A stretch of DNA of 64,000 bases, from NCBI RefSeq assembly GCF_041435495.1, contig NZ_CP108644.1, positions 5,937,501-6,001,500 on the forward strand, read 5' to 3'. Position numbers and translations under genes: made by a program. The notes beneath the pieces are model-generated. The model was not told where the DNA came from. It worked only from the letters and a program-made list of their open reading frames with translations, and did not search any database. This document shows, in pieces, positions 17,680 to 25,675 of this stretch. The DNA comes from Streptomyces sp. NBC_01116 (GTDB taxonomy: Bacteria > Actinomycetota > Actinomycetes > Streptomycetales > Streptomycetaceae). The first letter of the stretch is position 1. Each line of letters opens with the position of its first letter.

Positions 17680-18180
17680 TCAGCACCACTTCGGCGCGGC
17701 GCCGATGTTCTCGATGTAGCGGGCCGAACCCCAGGCCCAGGTGCCGTTGGTCAGCAGGTACCAGCGGTTGTTGTTGTCGACGTTGTCACCCTCGGTCTTG
17801 CAGAAGATGTTGACGATCTCGCCGTACTCGGCCGAGCCGACGACGCGGCTGCTGCGGGTCGGCTTGTCGCGGAGCAGCAGGTACGGCTTGGCGATGACGC
17901 GTCCCTTGTAGGTCCGCTTCGGCGCCTGGGGCTTCGCCTGCCCCTGCTTCTGCGCCTCCTCGCGGGCCTGCTTCTGCTGCGCCTGGTGCTCGCGCTGCAG
18001 GGCCGAGGCGGAGAGCTCGTCGGACGTCGGGTCCGGAGCGGCGGCCTCCGCGCGCTGTCCGACGGGCTGGGGGTCGGCCGCCAGCGCGGCGGGAGCGGCG
18101 GCGGTGAGCGCCGCGAGCGTGCCGGTGGCCACGCAGAGACCGAGCCGGCGGAGCCGCGAGGAGCGGGACAGGGGGGACAT
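17680..18180 (-). CDS. Secreted bacterial SH3-domain protein
   Basis: 166-aa exported protein. The signal peptide (about residues 1-34) ends in an Ala-rich cleavage region. A charged Gln/Lys/Ala-rich linker comes next, then an SH3b-like domain (about 88-166) with YLLLRDKPTRSSRVVGSAEYGEIVNIFCKT split by the usual strands, NNRWYLLTNGTWAW and a C-terminal Cys. SH3b domains often bind peptidoglycan or cell-wall polymers. ATG 18180 is fixed by GGAGG 5-6 nt upstream; the longer frame has no site. Confidence 0.87.
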   Translation of the reverse strand: MSPLSRSSRLRRLGLCVATGTLAALTAAAPAALAADPQPVGQRAEAAAPDPTSDELSASALQREHQAQQKQAREEAQKQGQAKPQAPKRTYKGRVIAKPYLLLRDKPTRSSRVVGSAEYGEIVNIFCKTEGDNVDNNNRWYLLTNGTWAWGSARYIENIGAAPKWC

Positions 18181-18216
18181 GCTGCCTCCATGCGATGAGG
18201 AAGGGACCGTGGGGGA

Positions 18217-18233
18217 CACGAGCTGGGCTCGTG
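18217..18233 (-). terminator. Small hairpin between sensor-kinase and SH3 genes
   Basis: 7-bp stem (CACGAGC / GCTCGTG) with loop TGG, 40 bp past the kinase stop. It coincides with the predicted transcription start of the SH3 gene. Confidence 0.35.
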
Positions 18234-18239
18234 CTCGTC

Positions 18240-18268
18240 ACGCTAGGTTCACCACCCACGGTCGGCAA
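18240..18268 (-). promoter_or_regulatory. Promoter of the SH3-protein gene
   Basis: On the minus strand TTGCCG (18263-18268) and TAGCGT (18240-18245) are 17 bp apart, a sound match to the HrdB-type consensus. The predicted start is near 18233, giving a leader of about 50 nt that ends in the GGAGG site. Confidence 0.5.
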
Positions 18269-18272
18269 CGCG

Positions 18273-19652
18273 TCACGGTCCGTGAGGGCTGCTCCCTGTT
18301 GAGCCGTCCGGGTCGTCCCGGCCCTCCGGACCCCCGTCACCGCCGGGATTCCGGTCGCCTTCCCCGTCATCCAGGCGTACGTACTCCGGCAGGGTCATCC
18401 GGGCGAGCGCCCCGCCGCCCGGCGGATTGCCGAAGTCCAGCCGGGCGCCGATGACCCGGGCCTGGCCGACGGCGATGGTCAGCCCGAGGCCGTGCCCCTT
18501 GCCCGCGCCGTCCGTACGGAACCGCTGCGGCCCGCCGTCCAGCAGATACGCCGGGAACCCCGGACCGTGGTCGGTCACGGAGACCACCGCGCCGTCCACG
18601 CTCAGCACCACCGGAGGGCGCCCGTGCAGATGGGCGTTGGCCACCAGATTGCCGATCACCCGCTCCAGCCGCCGCCGGTCCGTCTCCACCCGGGCCGCGC
18701 CCGTCACCCGCACCTCGGTGTCGGTGCCCGACGCCCGGACGACCCGCTCCGCCAGCGGCGCGAGGTCGTGCACCGCGAGGTCGACCTCCTCGGTACGGGC
18801 GTCGAGCCGGGAGATCTCCAGCAGGTCCTCCGTCAGCGCCCGCATCGCCCGTACCCGGTCGCGCACCAGCTCCGCCGGGCGGCCGGGCGGCAGGAGTTCG
18901 GCGGCGGCCGAGAGGCCGGTCAGCGGAGTGCGCAGCTCGTGCGCCACGTCGGCGGTGAACCGCTGCTCGGTCTGGAGCTTGCGCTGGAGGGTCGAAGCCA
19001 TGGTGTCGAGCGCGCCCGCCACGATCGCCACCTCGTCCTGGGCGCGGACCGGGCGCGCGGTCCGGGGGTCGTGCACCCGGGCGTCGAGATCGCCCGCGCT
19101 GATCCGGCGGGCCACCCGGGCGCTCTGGTGGAGTCTGCGGGTCACCCGGCCGACGGCGAACAGGCCGACGAGCAGGGTGGCGGCGATGGCCAGCAGCGAG
19201 GAGCCGATGATCGCCCGGTCGAGGCCGCCGATGGTGCGGGCGTGGTGGCTGTAGTCCGTCCAGGTGGCGAGCGCCCGCCCGTCCGCCGGGCCCGCCGCCC
19301 ACATGGCGGGGCCGTTCCGCCCGTCCGGGTCGCCCGGCCGGTGCGGGCCGTCCGCGACGAGGGTGCCCCGCTCGCCGCCCGCGGCCAGGGCGCGCAGCGA
19401 GGCGGGCAGGCCGGGCGGGTCGACGCCGGAGCCGGGGGGCAGCGGCTCCCCGGCCTCGTACGCGTCGGTGACCACCTCCAGCCGCCCCAGCGTCTTCTCC
19501 CGGGCCTGCTCGACCGTCTGCCGGGTGACCGCCGTGTGCACCAGGAGGCCGAGGAGGGCCGCCAGGGTGCAGCACATGACGGTCAGGAAGACCGCGGACT
19601 TCCAGGTGAGGCTCGCGGTCCAGGAGGGCGAGCGCAACCCGCGCCGCCTCAT
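18273..19652 (-). CDS. Sensor histidine kinase without adjacent response regulator
   Basis: 459-aa membrane histidine kinase. TM1 is near residues 17-39, an extracellular loop of about 105 residues follows, and TM2 is near 145-167. HAMP comes next, then the HisKA box with phospho-acceptor His in VAHELRTPLTG (near 236), and the HATPase motifs NLVANAHLHG, VTDHGPGFP and GKGHGLGLT. The ATG overlaps the stop of the upstream lipoprotein gene (ATGA). No response-regulator gene is adjacent on either side. The lipoprotein-kinase arrangement recalls CseA-CseC of the sigma-E envelope-stress system, but the sigE and cseB partners are absent here. Confidence 0.92.
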   Translation of the reverse strand: MRRRGLRSPSWTASLTWKSAVFLTVMCCTLAALLGLLVHTAVTRQTVEQAREKTLGRLEVVTDAYEAGEPLPPGSGVDPPGLPASLRALAAGGERGTLVADGPHRPGDPDGRNGPAMWAAGPADGRALATWTDYSHHARTIGGLDRAIIGSSLLAIAATLLVGLFAVGRVTRRLHQSARVARRISAGDLDARVHDPRTARPVRAQDEVAIVAGALDTMASTLQRKLQTEQRFTADVAHELRTPLTGLSAAAELLPPGRPAELVRDRVRAMRALTEDLLEISRLDARTEEVDLAVHDLAPLAERVVRASGTDTEVRVTGAARVETDRRRLERVIGNLVANAHLHGRPPVVLSVDGAVVSVTDHGPGFPAYLLDGGPQRFRTDGAGKGHGLGLTIAVGQARVIGARLDFGNPPGGGALARMTLPEYVRLDDGEGDRNPGGDGGPEGRDDPDGSTGSSPHGP

Positions 19653-20404
19653 CGCGTCCCCGTGGAGGACGAGGCGGACGAGGAGGATTCCGGGGAGGGC
19701 GTGGTGGATTCCGGGGAGGGTTTCGGGGCCTTCCGGTGCTCGGGCGTCCGCAGGATCTCGTCCCGGGTGGGCAGCATCGCGCGCTGCCGGTCGTCCCAGG
19801 ACCACGCGGTGCGGTACTCGTACCCCGGGATCACCGAGGGAGCCCGCATGATCAGGTCCCGGCCCGCCAGCTCCACGCTGATGACGGCGTCGTAGGTGGA
19901 CATGATCCGGGTCAGCCGGCCCTCGTCCGGCATGTAGACGCGCACGGCGAGCTGCCGGTCGGGCATCCGGATGCCGAGCACCAGTTCGTCCCTGTCGTCG
20001 CCCGTCAGATCGCGGTAGTACGGCGGGAGGACCGGGCAGTCGTCCGGGGCGGTCCGGCACGCCTCGATCCGGCGGACCGTCCCGTCCGGCAGCTCGTCCA
20101 GCCCGCTGTCCCGGTCCGTCTTCGCCTTCAGCCCGGCCTGCGCCACGGTCACCGGGTCCAGCCGCCGCACATCGTCGCCGGCCACCCGGATCCCCGGGAT
20201 GCGCGCGGTCTCGCCCTCGCCGTAGTCGTACGGGGCGGCGGAGGCGGGCGGCAGCTCCGGCCAGAGGCTCTTGGGCTCGACGGCCGACGCCGCGTCCCCC
20301 GCGCTCTTCAGCCCGCCGGCCGCGCCGCAGCCGGACAGCGGGATCAGCACGGCGAGGGCGAACACGGCGGTACGGGTCGCCGCCGGGGCGCGGTGCGGGC
20401 GCAA
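19649..20404 (-). CDS. Lipoprotein encoded with a sensor kinase
   Basis: 251-aa lipoprotein. The N-terminus has Arg residues, a hydrophobic stretch and lipobox LSGC with Cys26 as lipidation site. The mature part contains YYRDLTGDDRDELVLGIRMPD and YDAVISVELAGRDLIMRAPSV, a compact beta-rich domain, then a Ser/Pro tail. The stop overlaps the kinase start, so the two are coupled; it probably modulates the sensor, as CseA does for CseC. The TTG start has AGGAGG 6 nt upstream. It is 86% spanned by a domain I cannot assign to a known family. Confidence 0.85.
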   Translation of the reverse strand: MRPHRAPAATRTAVFALAVLIPLSGCGAAGGLKSAGDAASAVEPKSLWPELPPASAAPYDYGEGETARIPGIRVAGDDVRRLDPVTVAQAGLKAKTDRDSGLDELPDGTVRRIEACRTAPDDCPVLPPYYRDLTGDDRDELVLGIRMPDRQLAVRVYMPDEGRLTRIMSTYDAVISVELAGRDLIMRAPSVIPGYEYRTAWSWDDRQRAMLPTRDEILRTPEHRKAPKPSPESTTPSPESSSSASSSTGTR

Positions 20405-20453
20405 GGCTCGCCTCCTCTTCGACGACGGACGACGGACGACACAGCGGTCTCAC

Positions 20454-20504
20454 ACCCTAATCGGACGACCGTGCGCAATGTCGACTTCGTACCGACTTCG
20501 TACC
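20454..20504 (-). promoter_or_regulatory. Promoter with 11-bp tandem repeats before lipoprotein-kinase operon
   Basis: Minus-strand -10 TAGGGT (20454-20459) and -35 TCGACA (20479-20484) are 19 bp apart. Directly upstream, and overlapping the -35, GACTTCGTACC occurs twice head to tail (20483-20493 and 20494-20504). One-helical-turn spacing suits an activator or repressor binding as a dimer on one face. Confidence 0.55.
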
Positions 20505-20520
20505 TCTGTGTAACGCCGTG

Positions 20521-20550
20521 CGGCCCCGCGGTCATGGGACCACGGGGCCG
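20521..20550 (-). terminator. Hairpin after the zinc-ribbon gene
   Basis: CGGCCCCG (20521-20528) pairs with CGGGGCCG (20543-20550); after one mismatch GGTC pairs with GACC around loop ATGG. It lies 63 bp past the end of the minus-strand zinc-ribbon gene. Confidence 0.55.
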
Positions 20551-20612
20551 GAGCGGTCAGGAGGGCCGCAGAATCAGTGCTGGTAGCCGGTCGGGTTCAC
20601 CGCCGGGGCGGC

Positions 20613-20930
20613 TCAGCGCTGGTACGGGTTCTGCCCGGGAGGCGTGAAACCGGGCTGCTGCGGGGCCTGGCCGTGGGCGTTGCCGTCCTGCCCGGCCGCG
20701 GCCTGGGCGAGCAGCCGGTCCGCCTCCTCCTTGGGTATCTGCCGCTCCCCGCCGCAGAACGTGCACTGCGTGACGTACTTCGTCGAGAACGGGAACAGCG
20801 GCACGAAGAACAGCGTGAACTTCGTGACCCGCTTGCGCAGGGTGTGCGCCGCCGGATTGCCGCACCAGCCGCACACCATCGTCAGGATGGCCAGCTGGTA
20901 GAGGTAGCCCTTGGTACCGAAAATGATCAT
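20613..20930 (-). CDS. Zinc-ribbon membrane-associated protein
   Basis: 105-aa protein. ATG 20930 is preceded by AAAGGAA. A hydrophobic start (MIIFGTKGYLYQLAILTMV) leads into CGWC, and a second pair CTFC follows about 38 residues later, together a four-Cys zinc ribbon. The hydrophobic segment TLFFVPLFPFSTKY between the pairs may lie at the membrane. The C-terminus is Pro/Gln-rich. The start overlaps the stop of the HEAT-repeat gene (ATGA), so the two are co-translated. Function unknown. Confidence 0.85.
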   Translation of the reverse strand: MIIFGTKGYLYQLAILTMVCGWCGNPAAHTLRKRVTKFTLFFVPLFPFSTKYVTQCTFCGGERQIPKEEADRLLAQAAAGQDGNAHGQAPQQPGFTPPGQNPYQR

Positions 20931-23161
20931 GCCGTGGTTCCTTTCCCCGTCCCCCGCAGTGCCCGTCGGCACAGTGCCAGGAGCTTCTCGTCCTCGTGGA
21001 TGTCATGACTGCCGTACCCGCCGTCCATCGCGTTGTGACGGCGTACGGAGGCGAGTTCGCTCCGCAGGACGTGTGCTGCGGCCGACCCCTCCGGGACCGG
21101 CCCCATCCGTGCCACGCATTCTGCCACCCGGACCCGCACATGACGGCTCCGATCCCAGTCGGCGAGCAGTGCTTCGAGGGTTTCCCGGGACCGGCCGGAC
21201 ACCTCCCACAGCGCGATCGCCGCGTCGACCCGCAGCCACAGCTCCTCGTGTGCCAGCAGCCCGCGCAGCCGGGGCGCGACCACAGCGGCGCGCGGCCCGA
21301 GGGCGCCCAGCGCCACCGCCGCGGCCCGCCGGTCGTGCACCTGGTGCGACTGGAGGCCCTCGATCAGCGCCGGCAGCACCGCCTCGGCGTCCCCGGAGAT
21401 CGCCCACAGCGCCTCGGCCGCCTCCGTCGCGGAGGCCGCCCCCGGGCGGCGGATCAGTGCCCGCAGCTCCGGGACGGCCTCCCGTGCCGCGGGCCCGAAC
21501 GAACCCAGCGCCCGCAGCGCCGCCGTACGCAGCCACTCGCCCCGGTACTCCGGAGCGCCGCGCAGCACCCGCAGCACCTCGGGGGTCGCCTCGCCCGCCC
21601 GCAGCCCGGTCAGCCCGGCCAGCAGCGGGCTCGCCCGGTCGTAGGCCCCCTCGTCCAGCGCCACCTCGGCGAGCCTGCGCCGCAGCGCCCCGGCGAGCGG
21701 CTGGGCCGCCGTCCCCAGGTGGCCCACCGCGAACCCCACGTCGTGCGCCACCTGCGGAAGCTCCAGCGCCGCCGCGAGGGCGGGCACCGCCCGGGCGTCA
21801 CCGAGGCGCGCCAGGGCCTTCACGATGGAGCCGAGCCCGGGGGGACCGCTGGCCCAGGACCTCACCCAGTCCTCGGGGCGGTCGGCCAGCCGGGCGGCCA
21901 GGGCGTCCGCCGCGGGGGCGGCGAGGCCGAACAGCTCCTCCAGCACATGGGACGCGGCCTCGGCCAGCCGGGGCTCGGGGTCGGCCAGCTGGTCGCCGAC
22001 GAGCGCCACCAGCTCCTCGTAGGGGCCGCGCCAGGCCCGTATCAGCCCGCCGCTCATCCGCACGGCGTCGATGCGCTGCCTGCGGTCGGGGCTGCGCAAC
22101 TGGTCGGCGAGCAGTGCCGTGCGGTCGCCCACCCGGTCGTCGAGGCCGACGTGCAGGGTGCGCAGCAGGTCCGCCGCCCAGGGAGCACCGCGCCCGGCGT
22201 TCTCCTGCGCGGACAGGGACCGCAGCTGCCCCACGAGCGTCGGCGTCGCGACCTGCTCGCCCCGACAGGTTTCCGCGGCGGCCACCGGCTCCGTCTCCAC
22301 AGGCTCCGTCTCCACCGGCTCCACGTCCACCGCCTCCGGGTCCGCGGGCTCGGCGGCGTCCGGACAGCGCGACTCCGCGTCCGGTTCCCGGCCGGGAGCC
22401 GGCTCGTCCTCCGCCGGGGCGGACCGCTCCGGCAGGGAACGCATCTCGCGCAGCAGCCCCGAGACCACCGGCACCACATCGCCGGGCAGCCCGTCGGGAG
22501 CACAGCGCGCCAGCTGGGCCAGGGCCGCGAGCCGCAGCCCCGGCGAGTGCGCCCGCGACGCCAGCCGACCCAGCCACTCCGCGACCCGCCCCGCCAGCGG
22601 CCGGTGCCGCAGGGCGACCCGCCCGGCCGCCTCCACGAGAGCGAGCCGCACCTCCTCCTCGGGCTCCACCGGCAGCCGCTCCCGCAGCAGCGCGAGGACC
22701 CGCACGGGGTGCCGGTGCAGCGTGGCGAGCGCCAGCGGGGCCGCGAGCCGCACGCCGGCGTCCTCGTCGGCGATCAGCTCGAAGAACACCCCCGCGCCCG
22801 CGGTGACCGCCGCCGCCGCCATCGCGTAGTTCGCGGCGCCCTCGATCTCGTCCTCGTCGATCTCCGCCTCGTCGTCCTCGTCGAGGTCGAAGCCGCCGAT
22901 GCTGGTGAGCAGTTCGACCACGCTGCCGCGGTCCTGCACCCCCGGGTCCACGGCCAGCTCGAACAGGAACGGGATGCACGCGAGCGTGCACGCGTACACG
23001 TCGCCCTGGTGGTGCACCGCGCCGTACATGCCGTCGAGCGCCGCCTCGCGCTCCGCCGGATCGTCCGATGCCAGCCCCCGCAGGAGCTCCGGCACATCGT
23101 CGGCAGGCCCGTAGGCATGCTCCATCGAGGCCCAGTCGACCTCGTCGATCCCCGAGAACAC
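20927..23161 (-). CDS. Large HEAT-repeat protein
   Basis: 744-aa alpha-helical repeat protein. HEAT-like units recur through the length, for example DPAEREAALDGMYGA, DEDAGVRLAAPLALATLHRH, PEYRGEWLRTAALRALGSFG and HDRRAAAVALGALGPRAAVV. An acidic insert follows residue 90 (DLDEDDEAEIDEDEIEG) and a Glu/Pro/Val-rich linker lies near 265-310. HEAT solenoids usually bind other proteins; the partner is unknown, although the co-translated zinc-ribbon protein is an obvious candidate. GTG start with GGGAGGGG upstream. Confidence 0.88.
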   Translation of the reverse strand: MFSGIDEVDWASMEHAYGPADDVPELLRGLASDDPAEREAALDGMYGAVHHQGDVYACTLACIPFLFELAVDPGVQDRGSVVELLTSIGGFDLDEDDEAEIDEDEIEGAANYAMAAAAVTAGAGVFFELIADEDAGVRLAAPLALATLHRHPVRVLALLRERLPVEPEEEVRLALVEAAGRVALRHRPLAGRVAEWLGRLASRAHSPGLRLAALAQLARCAPDGLPGDVVPVVSGLLREMRSLPERSAPAEDEPAPGREPDAESRCPDAAEPADPEAVDVEPVETEPVETEPVAAAETCRGEQVATPTLVGQLRSLSAQENAGRGAPWAADLLRTLHVGLDDRVGDRTALLADQLRSPDRRQRIDAVRMSGGLIRAWRGPYEELVALVGDQLADPEPRLAEAASHVLEELFGLAAPAADALAARLADRPEDWVRSWASGPPGLGSIVKALARLGDARAVPALAAALELPQVAHDVGFAVGHLGTAAQPLAGALRRRLAEVALDEGAYDRASPLLAGLTGLRAGEATPEVLRVLRGAPEYRGEWLRTAALRALGSFGPAAREAVPELRALIRRPGAASATEAAEALWAISGDAEAVLPALIEGLQSHQVHDRRAAAVALGALGPRAAVVAPRLRGLLAHEELWLRVDAAIALWEVSGRSRETLEALLADWDRSRHVRVRVAECVARMGPVPEGSAAAHVLRSELASVRRHNAMDGGYGSHDIHEDEKLLALCRRALRGTGKGTTA

Positions 23162-23384
23162 GCCATCCCCTCCCCACGATCACGGCGGCGCCCGGACCGG
23201 CGCGCCCCGTGGCGCGTCCTGTCCGTCACACCCCTCCCGGCGCGCCCTGGAGAAAGCGCCTGCGCAGAGTGTGCACCACGGGTCCGACAATCCACCCGCC
23301 ACTTGTGGCCTTTCCTCGTGCCGTAACCAGGTCATGACCCGGTCAAGACGATGCGGCTGTGGATTCCTGTGAACCGGGGGAGTG

Positions 23385-24275
23385 TCACGCGGGCAGCGGA
23401 CACGCCCGCTCCGGGTCGTTCAGCGGCGCGAGCAGATCGCCGTGCCGGTCCAGCCGGGCCGCCATGTCCCCCGCGAGGAACACCAGCGCACCGGCCTCCC
23501 GGCACCCCGCGATCTCGTCCCAGGTGACCGGGGCCGACACGGTGGGCTCGGGCCTGGCACGCAGGGTGTAGGGCGTCGCGGTCGTCTTCGCCGCGGCGTT
23601 CTGGCTGAAGTCGACGAAGACCTTGCCCGGCCGCAGGGCGCGCTTCATCCGGTGCAGGGCCAGCCCCGGAAGAGCCGCCTCGGCCTCCACGGCGAGCCGC
23701 TTCGCGTACGCGGACACCTCGCCGGACGGGGTGGGCTCCAGCGGGACCAGCAGATGCAACCCCTTGGACCCGGACGTCTTCCCGTACGCCGCCAGACCGT
23801 CGGCCGCGAGGCGCTCCCGCAGCCAGAGCGCCACCGCGCAGCACTCCACGACGGTCGCGGGGGAGCCGGGGTCCAGGTCGAAGACCATCCGGTCGGCGAT
23901 CTCCGGCGCCTCGTCACGCCACTGTGGGGTGTGGAACTCCACCACCAGGTTGGCCGCCCACATCAGGGAGGCCAGATCCCGCACGACCACCTGCCGGGCG
24001 CCCGGGTCCTCGCTCCGGGGGACGGCGGTGGTCTCCACCCAGGCGGGCGTACCGGGCGGCGGATTCTTGGTGAAGAAGACCTGGCCGCCCGGCCCGTCCG
24101 GGTAGCGCAGGAACGACACGGGGCGATCGCGCAGATGGGGCAGGATCACGCCGCCGGCGGTGGCCGCGTAGTAGTGCAGCACCTCGCCCTTGGTCGTCCC
24201 GGTGGCCGGATAGAGGACCTTGTCGAGATTGCTGAGCGAGACCCGTCGCCCCTCCACCTCGGTGATCGGCGTCAT
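23385..24275 (-). CDS. LigD-type polymerase/primase domain protein (NHEJ)
   Basis: 296-aa stand-alone polymerase domain of the LigD family (archaeo-eukaryotic primase fold). It begins VEGRRVSLSNLDKVLYP as usual. Catalytic Asp pair in VFDLDPG (near 130-135), SGSKGLHLLVPL (near 165) and VFVDFSQNAAAKTT follow. It would fill gaps and add ribonucleotides at broken DNA ends together with Ku and a ligase. It is divergent from ku with 125 bp between the starts. The ATG lacks a Shine-Dalgarno; the leader consists largely of two tandem direct repeats. Confidence 0.93.
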   Translation of the reverse strand: MTPITEVEGRRVSLSNLDKVLYPATGTTKGEVLHYYAATAGGVILPHLRDRPVSFLRYPDGPGGQVFFTKNPPPGTPAWVETTAVPRSEDPGARQVVVRDLASLMWAANLVVEFHTPQWRDEAPEIADRMVFDLDPGSPATVVECCAVALWLRERLAADGLAAYGKTSGSKGLHLLVPLEPTPSGEVSAYAKRLAVEAEAALPGLALHRMKRALRPGKVFVDFSQNAAAKTTATPYTLRARPEPTVSAPVTWDEIAGCREAGALVFLAGDMAARLDRHGDLLAPLNDPERACPLPA

Positions 24276-24280
24276 ACGAT

Positions 24281-24320
24281 AAGAGTCACACGAAATCCTG
24301 AAGAGTCACACGAAAGCATG
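24281..24320. repeat. Two tandem direct repeats in the NHEJ divergent promoter
   Basis: AAGAGTCACACGAAA occurs at 24281-24295 and again at 24301-24315, exactly 20 bp apart (two helical turns). The repeat block starts 6 bp from the polymerase start codon and ends about 80 bp before the Ku start. It could be an operator controlling one or both NHEJ genes. Confidence 0.8.
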
Positions 24321-24400
24321 CCAAAACGTCTCCACGGCGTCTTCTCTTCAACGGCGTCCGCAACGCCTCGGAGTGCTCAAGGGTCGGCAAGGGGTGAACG

Positions 24401-25516
24401 GTGAGGTCCATCTGGAACGGCGCGATCTCCTTCGGGCTGGTCAGCATCCCGATCAAGCTGGTCAACGCCACCGAGAACCACTCGATCAGCTTCCGGCAGA
24501 TCCACCTCGCCGACGGTGGCCGGATCCGGTATCGAAAGGTCTGCGAACTCGACGAGGAGGAGGTGTCCGGCGGCGAGATCGGCAAGGCCTACGAGGACGC
24601 CGACGGCACGATGATCCCGGTCACCGACGAGGACCTCGCCCAGCTCCCGCTGCCCACGGCGAAGACCATCGAGATCGTCGCCTTCGTGCCCGCCGACCGG
24701 ATCGACCCGCTCCAGATGGACTCGGCGTACTACCTCTCCGCCAACGGGGTCCCGGCCGCCAAGCCGTACACCCTGCTCCGCGAGGCCCTCAAACGCAGCA
24801 ACAGGGTCGCCGTCGCCAAGTTCGCCCTGCGCGGCCGCGAACGGCTCGGCATGCTCCGCGTCGTGGACGACGTGATCGCCATGCACGGCCTCCTGTGGCC
24901 GGACGAGATCCGCGCCCCGGAGGACGCCGCCCCGGACGGCGACGTCACGGTCCGCGACGCCGAACTCGATCTGGCGGACGCCCTGATGAACACCCTCGGC
25001 GAGGTCGACATGGACAGCCTCCACGACGACTACCGGGAGGCGGTCGAGGAGCTCGTCGCCGCGAAGGCCGCCGGCGAGAACGTGCTTACGGCCGAGCCCG
25101 AGGACACCGGCGAGGGCAAGGTCATCGACCTGATCGCGGCCCTGGAGAACAGCGTGCGGGCGGCCAGGAAGTCCCAGGACGGCGAGGGCGGTGGAGGCAG
25201 CGGCGGCGACATGGCCGACGTCCACCCCATCAGGAAGACGTCGTCGAAGGCGCCCCGGAAGTCCGGGCAGGCGGCCGAGCCCACGAGGAGGACCACGCAC
25301 CGCACCCCGACCGGCAAGACGGTCACCCGCTCCGGAAGCTCCGCGACGAAGAAGTCCGCACCCAAGGACACCGGCGCGAAGAAGTCCACGGCGAAGAAGG
25401 CCACTTCGAAGAAGACCGCGGCGAAGAAGACCACGGCGAAGAAGCGGACGTCGTCGGGCGACGGCAGGGCAGCGGCGAAGAAGACGACCCACTCCCGCAA
25501 ACGCACCTCGGCCTGA
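24401..25516 (+). CDS. ku: DNA end-binding protein Ku
   Basis: 371-aa bacterial Ku, which binds DNA ends as a homodimer and recruits the NHEJ polymerase and ligase. The core starts with the family signature IWNGAISFGLVSIPIKL and continues through KVCELDEEEV, FVPADRIDPLQMDSAYYL and ALRGRERLGMLR to about residue 265. The C-terminus (about 270-371) is a long Lys/Ala/Thr tail with repeats such as AKKSTAKKATSKKTAAKK, the extended Lys-rich type known from actinobacterial Ku. GTG start with AAGGGG upstream. Confidence 0.96.
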   Translation: MRSIWNGAISFGLVSIPIKLVNATENHSISFRQIHLADGGRIRYRKVCELDEEEVSGGEIGKAYEDADGTMIPVTDEDLAQLPLPTAKTIEIVAFVPADRIDPLQMDSAYYLSANGVPAAKPYTLLREALKRSNRVAVAKFALRGRERLGMLRVVDDVIAMHGLLWPDEIRAPEDAAPDGDVTVRDAELDLADALMNTLGEVDMDSLHDDYREAVEELVAAKAAGENVLTAEPEDTGEGKVIDLIAALENSVRAARKSQDGEGGGGSGGDMADVHPIRKTSSKAPRKSGQAAEPTRRTTHRTPTGKTVTRSGSSATKKSAPKDTGAKKSTAKKATSKKTAAKKTTAKKRTSSGDGRAAAKKTTHSRKRTSA

Positions 25517-25675
25517 CGGAGCCGCGGCCTGACGGGGACGCGGCCCGAGGCCCGAGGCCGAGCCGGCCCGACGGCGCCTCGCCAACGGGTCACGGCCGAG
25601 GGCCTGTTGCGATCCGGCGGCCTGTACCGCCCCACCGCCGCCCCGCTGTCCTACGCGCCCCGTACGCTACGGCCC

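Noticed and set aside
13578..17689. Long frames running through the amidase, PBP2 and FtsW/RodA region in a single reading frame
   Set aside because: They join real genes through out-of-frame shadow sequence; the true genes have overlapping start/stop codons and separate conserved domains.
18273..20404. Lipoprotein-kinase pair as the sigE-cseABC locus
   Set aside because: The sigma factor and response regulator genes are missing, so only the lipoprotein-kinase pairing is similar.
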